From Mixophyes australis (lineage: Eukaryota > Chordata > Amphibia > Anura > Limnodynastidae), in contig JAVHZZ010000006.1 of assembly GCA_036250195.1 (NCBI GenBank), positions 155,050,224 through 155,114,223 on the forward strand: DNA of 64,000 nt. The letters are read 5' to 3'. The notes beneath the pieces were generated by a model, which searched no databases, was not told where the DNA came from, and worked only from the letters and a program-made list of their open reading frames with translations. This document shows positions 55,871 through 64,000 of this stretch, in pieces. How positions within the stretch are numbered: the first letter of the stretch is position 1; every line of letters begins with the position of its first letter. The position numbers were made by a program, and so were the translations under genes.

Positions 55871-58490
55871 TTTTTAACATGAAAGCCGAGGTACATCTAT
55901 GGCTGTCTGCAAGCTGCAGATGTTTTCATGTAACAATCAGTAGATGAATTGATTATTTGTGTGATATACTTATTCTTTAATCACCTGTCGCACGAATGGT
56001 GGAGTTAGACATTTTATAAGCTGGACCAATATTCAGCAGATTGCATTGTCTTAGGAACCGGTGACGTCGCTGTGTCCTTCTGATATCATTGGCTGCCCTT
56101 CCTTGTTGCCTTAGTGATATCTCTGGCTCCTAGTGAGTCTGCATTGTGAAGAATATTGGTTCACCCCACATAATGTCTGCCTCCACCGTGTGTAGGTAAG
56201 GCTTCACTTTAATCACTTTCATTTTTAACAGCGCTTTCCCTGAATTTTGATGTTTTATAGTCTTGTGCAATATTTTGAAGGGAGACATTAACCGCAAAAA
56301 GACTATCTCCTTTTGAAGAGCCATTTTAGTAGTTGCATGTCCTCTTTAAAAAAAAAAAAAAAAAAAAAGCTTTGCTCATTTTTTAAACTATAATATTGCT
56401 TCTCTGCTCAAACAAAAATGTAATGTACAATTCAAACCTTATTGTTAAAGTATTTTCATGGTGGAGGGGCAATGCCTTTCCATGACTTGTATGTATTTTG
56501 CAGGTAAGTTTGTAAATTGGCACAAACTTCCCATAAAATGATCTATTACTTTACTAACTAGGATTAGCCCAGAAACAGGAGTGGTGGTGGGTTGTTTTGT
56601 TTTTTTGTTTTTTTTTTGTTTTTTTTATCAGAAAAGAAAAAAATCTGTGTTCGTGTATTGCAGAAATTGTTAGTGAAGTACTGTAGTAATCTAGACAGAG
56701 AACCAGCAGGAGCACCTAAACCTAAACAAATCATAAAGATCACTGCACCCTTCCCTATGGAGTTCAGTGCTGTGGGTAGAAGTTGGCTTGTTTTTGTTTG
56801 TTTGTTTGTTTGTTGGGGCTTCATTTCAACATGGAGGAGTGTTTAATGTCTCCCTTGAAAGCATGTTTGGATAAATGGCTGTTTTTCTTCTCAACCTTAC
56901 AGGTAATATTTATTGTATTATATAACTAGCAAGGACTTCCACCATCAAGTTTGATGTACCTGCGTATTTAAATCCCATATACCTAATGGAAAATATTAGT
57001 GTCATACATTTCATTGCTCCCTGCTGTGCCATTTCAGGGAGGGTAAGGGGTAAAAGTATTTGCGCCAGGGCAAAAATGCCTGGTGTCCACTACGACTAGC
57101 CAGCACAAGGGACCAGCAGCACTTACAAATATTTGCGCCTGTAATATTGGTCATCTCTAGGACTAAGCTATTCAGGGTGCAATCATTTTAATATAGGCAG
57201 ATCATGTCTCATAAGGACACAGGCTAGGTGTGATTATACAAGGTTGACTGATAAACCTGGAGACTATAAGACTCCACCCTGCCATGGGGATCAGTATTAT
57301 GCCCTAACTTGTGGAAAGGCTGGAAAGTTCAGCTGCCCAATGCTTTAACTTATTTGCACAGGATCATGTGACTAGCGTGAGGTTTGGTGGAGTGGGTTGT
57401 CTGAGGTCTGTAGGAATGTTTAATATTTGTTTTTTTTAGTTTTCATTTCTTTTTGTACTCTGCTTTGTCTTTTAAGTCACACTCAATGGGGTGGGGGGGG
57501 GGGTGTTGTAGTGCACAGTGTATTACAGTTGGGAGTGGGTTTTTGGTGGGAGAAGTGAAGAAGGGGAGTGCATGAAGAGTAGCAAAGCGGTGGGGATGGA
57601 AGAGAATAGATGACAGGGAGCAGAGTGATGAGTGGATTGATCAGTGCTGTGAAAATGGATGGAGAGGAGCAGAGAAGAGAGGATGCAGGAGAATAGAGGA
57701 AGTGGAACAGGTGAGGAGGATGTGTCTGCAGGTCAGGCAGTTGTCAATTGTGGACTGTGGAAACTCATTTTCCTGGAGCACCACTTGGCTAAGTGGGCTT
57801 TACCTCACAGTATGTCTGTCCAGTATCTGCCTACATCTCCTTTGAGGTCATTGTTTTCTCACAGTCCACATGTGTTGGACTTCTCAAAGCAATATGAGTG
57901 TCCTGTTTAGAGTAGAAACTATTTTCTAAAAAATCAGTTGGGAACAGTACCCTATAGCAGCCTTTAGGTGGTGCTGTATGCAAATACCATGTATTTGCTT
58001 TTATGAGTGAAAGTGCAACAATACTGAATTTTACCAACACATCTTTAGTGGTGCAGATTTTGTTATTGGGGAATCTATTATTTTTATTAAATAAACAAAT
58101 GTCTTTTATTTAGGGCTATTGTCATAAAAGGGTTGTGATACAATTTGCATTATTGAATTTTTGTTTTCTCTTTTAAATACAGAGGTGCTGACATACTTGT
58201 CTGCCTATCAGAACCTGACTTTTTGGCTAGGAAGTTTCCCTGGGGAAGCCGCCCTTAGCTCAGGTGACTGTACACTTTTCTTTCCCGCATTGAAGTTTCT
58301 AAACCATGGTGCTCCTGCACTCTTCAGACGGTGTTCCTATAACTGCCTTGCAATCCAAGAGGCAAGTGTGCAGACCCAGGAACAGATAGGTGTGTACATG
58401 CTTTAGCACCTAGGTGTTTCATTAAATAATAAAGTGGGGGATACTTCAGAGTAATTTTTTGTGTTTTTTCCTGGAATATATATATATAAT
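55871..58490. other. downstream intergenic, no gene seen
   Basis: No coding exon is recognised on either strand. The stretch has many homopolymer runs (A20 near 56347, G-run near 57490) and short frames only. Confidence 0.55.
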
Positions 58491-58496
58491 TACACA

Positions 58497-58745
58497 AGTT
58501 AACCCGTGCATGATACTCATGCATTCTAGTCAAATCAAGCTACTTAAGGTGTTAAAAAGGTTTTTGTCATCTTCATCGCCACACACACACGCTGCTAGGC
58601 TTTTATATATTAGATAATGCTAAGAATTTAGTAGGTCAGTGTAGTATATAACTCTGCCCAGCAGGTGGCGCTGCAGCTTAAACACTGTCACCCAGTAGTT
58701 TTTTCCACACACACACACGCCGCTAGGCTTTTATATATTAGATAG
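58497..58745 (-). mobile_element. Helitron-like non-autonomous element
   Basis: On the minus strand it starts TCTAATATATAAAAGCCTAG, the typical animal Helitron 5' end; a second identical end occurs at about 58615, suggesting one copy next to or inside another. At the opposite end a hairpin (gcatgagtatcatgc) is followed by acgggttaactt, resembling the hairpin-CTAG 3' terminus with a changed last tetranucleotide. No Rep/helicase. Confidence 0.55.
58658..58671 (+). promoter_or_regulatory. CTCF-type motif
   Basis: ccagcaggtggcgc matches the CTCF core consensus CCASYAGRKGGCRS at every position. It lies inside the Helitron-like repeat, about 3.4 kb past the slc2a4rg stop codon. Binding is not shown by sequence alone. 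Confidence 0.5.
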
Positions 58746-61310
58746 ATATATATATTTTTTTTACACACCATATACCCATGCCATTGAAGACATGCATAAG
58801 AGAAGAGAAATGCAGATTTATTCCAACATAAAGTCTTGCTACATCAGATCCGTATGTTATATTATACACACTATTTGCATGTTTCTAAAAGGTGCAACGA
58901 CAGTCTCTATATTTCTCCCCAATCTTGCTGCTCTGCAGATGTTTGACAACACCTTTTTGTATGGTTGTGCTTTCTGATGCATGGCTACTTCTGTTCTGTA
59001 AATAATGAGCTGAGTGTCATCATTGTAAGTTGTGCCATCCAGTCACAGCATCCTATATAATACAGTAAAATCTGTGCACATTTTTGTAAATATGCCACTT
59101 ACACAAGCAGTTCTGCCACTGTTACATATGTGACCTTCCCTAGCATGTTTTGTGACTCTTTAGTCCTGATATTTGCGGCCGCTCCTGTTGTATTTTGTGG
59201 TTTTATAGAAACGCTGGTTAACGCATGGGAACATGATATTGCCTCCCAAGCTAAGCTTGCAACAGGTAACCTGTAATTAAAGTGGACCTGTCACTGTGCG
59301 CAGGCAGATATTTTTTTTGGGCTGAACTAATAGGCTGCATCTTTTTGAATATCGGCTCAAAAGAAATTAGTGAGATCACGGATTCATAAGGTGTTTTGCC
59401 TCATGCCTCAATTATGTCTCTAGTTTGTACTGAATTTTTAGGCTAATCCAAATAGGTACACTACACAAAATGAGGCAATAGGGCTATTGGCTAATGATTC
59501 TGAAATGCTTTATTACAAGAATATGAGAAATGTCCCTTTTTTGTGTCTGTGTTCACTGAACAAGCTGGAATATTAGATGGTTGTAAAACTTTTGAAAGCC
59601 TTTTCATAGATTTAGGGGGGGGGGTTTCCTGGTCGGTTTGTTGATCTGTGTTTGGAACCAGTTTCTGGTTTTGCTCAGTGTATTTCCCAATTAGTGACAT
59701 TTAGCTGACAGATGATTTATTTCTGTTATCTCGTATTGGCTGCAGCAAGCAGTTTTGAGTAGGTAGCGCTATGGGAGTGTATTACTCTAGTCCTGGATTC
59801 GCATGGCACTGGGTTATCTTGTCAACTTTCATTTTATAATGCCAAATTGAGTGGGCGTGGATGTAAGTATAGAGCACAGGAAATTTCTGATAAGGGCTAG
59901 GAAGCATTGTAGGTTGGTTAAACAAATGTTTTGTGCCAGAGACACTTTTTAGTGACAACCACAGGGAACTGTGGGGCAGCGTATCATGGATATTGCATGG
60001 AGAAGGCATTAGCCAATGTCCAAGGCACTTTGCAAAGTTATGTAGCGGAAAAGGAGGAGATGATGAGATATAAGCTTCATTTTACCTTTTTTTTTATTTT
60101 TTTTAAACAATTCTTGCACTAATTGTGGCCTGGAAAAACATGCCATAGACTTACGAGGGGCTTGGGTGGGAGCCAGAGTCTCTCGTGCACTAGGGAGGAT
60201 GGAGACTGCAGGAGCAGTGCTTGGTTCTGTGCCTGCAGGACAATTGAACGTCCTTGGAGGGGAGAGGGGGGGGGGGGGGGGATTGTTTGTGTTTAAATGT
60301 AGTGGAAGGCTGAGGGCTGCTCAACCTCATCTTCCATTTCTTTAGCTGTGACTGTCTGACAGTATGCACACAGCACCACCTCATGGAGTCTAACGAGCCA
60401 AGCACACAGCTAAACCTTTGTCAATTATCCTGTTAAAATTAAAGATTTTTCTTTTTGTATAATGTTTCACAGTATTTATTTTTGTCTCTAGGTAATCTGT
60501 GTCTTCTGCAGAACGTAATGATTAACCAATATTTATACATCTTGTATCTGATAGAGAGGATGACCTAGATCACCCCAACTTCACAAGTTGCTGGTGGTGA
60601 GTGTTTCTGATCTGTGTATTTGTAAATCCCAGGTTGTTTCCACTCTTCCATGTTAAGAGTGTATCAAGATAGAATTGCTTATGAATTTGCAATCAGTGGG
60701 AATCTGGGTTATTCGTACCCTTATGAAGAGTTCATAGGGAAACACTAGTTGACAGGAGCTTGTGTGCAGCAGCAGCAATGTGTTTTAAATGAACAGTAGT
60801 TGTCTGCTTACCAGGGATTTTTTTTCCCTTCTGCAGAGCCTTAGGTACCTGGCAAAAAAATGAATAAATTGAACTGTACTTAGAGGACAGGAGCCATGGC
60901 TTATTTACTAAAAAGTACAGGATACTGTTTAAGATAAATAAAAATCCACTTTAATAAAAAAAAAAAAAAAAAAGTCCCATAGTGAGTACCACACTGTGCC
61001 GCCTCACTTTTTGCTTCTGCTACACCTTACTGCCCACAATGCTATTTACTGCACCATTGACAGTTGCATGTGGGAGAGGAGATGGTGAGTGGTCAGTTTT
61101 GCAATAAGGATAACAATTGCACGTCTGGACCTTTTATTCCTGGGGCAGTGTCTTATTTTTTTTTTTTTTTTAAATTATTTCTCCCACAAAGACTTTATGT
61201 AACTTAAGATAGGTAATTAGCTAGACAATGTCTGACCACGTTGATATATATGAGTTGCAGTAAATGTAACGCATACAATTGGATAAGGACCTATGAATAC
61301 TTTAGATACC
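58746..61310. other. intergenic, no gene seen
   Basis: There is no recognisable coding sequence. Simple-sequence tracts (G-run near 60270, A-runs near 60957) are present. Confidence 0.55.
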
Positions 61311-61313
61311 TGT

Positions 61314-62310
61314 TGTGACCAGATGTGCTTACTTCACCACCTGGTCTGTAGAGGGGAAGGAGGAATGGAGGAATGTCCTTCCTGTATCTTGGTTTTCTTA
61401 TCACTGTCAGTGACAGATCATTAGTGACCACTCCTACTGGTGTCACCTTGCCACCAGACACTTGCACACTGGGAATAACAACTGCGCACTAGTTGTAGGA
61501 GAATTCGGCTGCCACCACTGGGCTCCTTTTTGGTGTCCAGAACTGTTTACTTCTGGGGTAGTTGGTATAGCAGCTGTAATGCCTCTTTGCTGTGGGCTGG
61601 CTGGCTGGTACCTCCTGACTGCATACTATGGATCAGTGCTGCTGGGTAGTGGGCAGAGCATTGACAGACACTGGGTTCCATACAGGACAGACGGGGCATG
61701 GATTAGAGTGTAAGCTCTTATCTGTTGGTCACAGGCTACGACAGGTAATAGGTGCAGGCAGAATCTTCAAGCAGTGATGGTTTATTGTGTGAGAGTCCTG
61801 ACAGACTTTTACACACCAGGTTCTGGTACTGGTGGTCACCCAGAAGTTCAGATGGAAAATGATACAACACACACACAGCCCCTAGTCTAGCCCCCTGATG
61901 CAATCAGGTACCGAAATGTCTGATATCCCATCAGGCTATAATCTAATCTTGCATCTAACACAATTTAACTTTCTCATCAACCTGATTTCCTCCGATTTGC
62001 TGTCTATATTGTTTCCTATCTGTCTAACAAGACATGCTTCTGGGTAATGTTCTCCTGCTGGGCATACAGGCCAAAGCAGGTGTTTGTCACTTATGATGAA
62101 AAAAAATTAACTTCATTCAGGATTCCCTTTCCTCTTTTCTTACACAAATACACTTCCTCCACCATGGCTACTGCATCAGAAATCAATACATTTCTAATGC
62201 ACATATAGAACACAGTATTCAAATCAGTAAGTTTGCAATGATATAAATTTGTGCGCTGTGCTAATTAAATAGATTTATGCAGTAAGTTATTTAGATGTGA
62301 TCTAGCCACA
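61314..62310 (-). mobile_element. Gypsy-type LTR, related to families at 45.8 kb and family A
   Basis: It begins TGTGACCAGATGTGC and ends GTGATCTAGCCACA, the latter aligning with the GTGATCCAGTCACA end of family A. It shares long blocks with 45793-46780. The flanks (cctgt and cgtat) do not form an exact duplication. No internal region is attached, so it is probably a solo LTR. Confidence 0.72.
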
Positions 62311-64000
62311 CGTATTTTAATGTACAAACTATCTCTGTGCTATCTGAGGAGTCCGTTTCTGCCTGTGGGGTCTCGAAGGAAAGAGCTTGACTTGTCCCAG
62401 TTTATGTACAAGTGAGAGAAAACACCAAAGTGCTTCACCAGGGCCAGGAGCGTGTTGCACAATGGGCCAGGATTAGTCAAATAATTAAGTGCAGCAATGG
62501 CATATACGGATACCCATTCCTCCACACAACTAAACGTTGAACCCTCGATGAGAGGAAATGAGCAGATCCAGATAACCATGGATCCAAGGGCCAGGGCATC
62601 AATGTGAGACAACCCTGTCTGGTGCTGCATATCAGCTGAGAAGGTGATGATATTAGTTAGAACCTTGGCTCTTTTTTTTTTTTCAACGAGTTGTATCTAT
62701 GTAATAAAGTTATAAATACATGATGCCTTTTGCAAGCATGAAACCAGCTTGATCTGGGTGGATTATATTCGAGATAACTACAAGTTAATTCTCTTCCATG
62801 CTTCTGAAATGAATACCACTAAGTCATCTGATAATATTTTTGAAAGGTATATTAGCCTCATAGGCTGTCTTAACACCAGGAGGTGGATGACCAATGGACC
62901 TGTATAGGTAGCATACCATTCTAGAAGATGCAGATCTGTTACCTTCTTTCCAGAGAATAATTGAAAGCCGCCTTAATCGCTTATTTTAAAATAGGTGTCT
63001 TAGAAATTTTCTAACGGTAATATGTAGTTTACAGAACTATTTTTTCTCAAAAAAGTTAAACCCAATCTGCATAGCAGGCTCTAGTAGGTTGTAATGATGC
63101 CTCTTTATGGGCCAATAACGCTAACCAATATGTTTTGTTTTTGTTCCCGTTCCCAGAAGTAAACCTTCCTTGAGTGGCATATAACTACTTTCTATATTTC
63201 TTGATAACATGACCAAATCACTTTCAATTCCCATTGCCTGTTAGACCCAGAATGATTACTGTGCACGGCCTCCTTCAATGTGGATGTTAATTTAACAATG
63301 TCATGTTATAAGGCTTAATGATGGAAGGATGATTAACTTGGGAGCTATGGCTTTAGCCATGGACTGGTCATTGATTAAAACCATCATGCTGCCAAGTTGA
63401 GCTGAAATACTACAATCTAAGAGAAAGGGTGAAGGCACACAATGATAAAGACATAATGGGGGAATGATCTGGCAGAGTTCCAGGCAAGTATGCAATGGCT
63501 AGAACCATTTGTAAAAGATCAGGACTATTAAAAGCTAGTGCTATTCTAAATTGAGATTTGTGTGTATGGGAATAACAAGAATATGCAAGTAGCAGAGGTG
63601 GAGATCCTTCGAGGGTGGGGTCAATTATAGTAAGTTACATATAAATAAGTTAAGGCTGTAGACAAGGCCAGACTGCCAAGTTTGAGGAGTGAACCAGTAG
63701 TGTTGACGTTCACCAGCTGAGATGAGGAGACAGGCAGGCTAGTATATTGACTTTTCATTTCTCAAGCTATGGATATCAAAAAAGCCCCAGCTTTTTCAAG
63801 ATCAGAATTGCATCCCTATCTTGAGGTAGATTAGCAAAAAGGGCTTTGGAGGTGCTCCTGGCAGTAGGGGTCTTGTAGGGACCCCTTGGCCCATCTCCTT
63901 TCTGCAACCAAGTGCTGAGAAAATGTTTTGGACCTAAAAGTAATGCATTACTTTTCGGTAACACATTTTCTCTGTATGAATCCAGGTATTAATTGCAGGT
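62311..64000. other. intergenic, repeat-like, no gene supported
   Basis: A minus-strand frame at 62340-62630 (96 codons) and sequence near 63780-63960 look like fragments of old LINE-type coding sequence, but no motif is clear enough to name them. Confidence 0.4.

Noticed and set aside
62340..62630. 96-codon minus-strand frame as a host exon (for example of a downstream neighbour gene)
   Set aside because: No zinc-finger, BTB or other recognisable domain and no convincing splice context.

Overview
This is a vertebrate nuclear window, most likely from an anuran amphibian. The host gene is split into nine small exons over about 24 kb. The rest is dense with a frog-type repertoire: Ty3/Gypsy LTR elements including a chromodomain lineage, a DIRS retroelement, Tc1-like transposons, L1- and L2-type LINEs, hAT and other MITEs. 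The species cannot be named from sequence alone. There is no prokaryotic gene organisation, rRNA, recognisable tRNA or CRISPR array.

Layout. (1) 1-31.2 kb is gene-free repeat territory. It holds MITEs, solo LTRs (1674-2338, 6733-7700, 13898-14595, 24617-25423) with exact 5-bp target duplications, and a decayed Gypsy pol (3.6-5.4 kb). A 5'-truncated chromovirus with a 1234-codon open frame lies on the minus strand (15193-18897) with its 3' LTR (14655-15397). Pieces of minus-strand L1 (13.2-13.9 and 21.4-24.4 kb) surround these insertions. A short LTR-pol fragment-LTR element lies at 27196-30362 with a GTATG duplication. (2) 31.28-31.74 kb is a GC-rich, TATA-less promoter and first coding exon. 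(3) 31604-55246, plus strand, is one gene that I identify as slc2a4rg (GLUT4 enhancer factor GEF / HDBP1). I reconstructed nine exons with consistent phases, encoding 411 aa with a C2H2 finger and a C-terminal C-clamp. Its introns hold hAT MITEs, two Tc1-like elements, an antisense L2, a sense-oriented DIRS element and degenerate minisatellites. (4) 55.87-64 kb is downstream intergenic sequence with no gene I can support; it holds a Helitron-like repeat carrying a CTCF-type motif, and one more LTR.

The only host gene supported is slc2a4rg. Everything else with coding potential belongs to mobile elements, mostly broken. I found no convincing new biological system. The items most worth a second look are a possible frame-shifting cassette exon in slc2a4rg intron 6, the minimal Gypsy derivative with intact target duplication, the related solo LTRs that each carry a different internal tandem expansion, and the chromovirus frame that stays open across an internal deletion.
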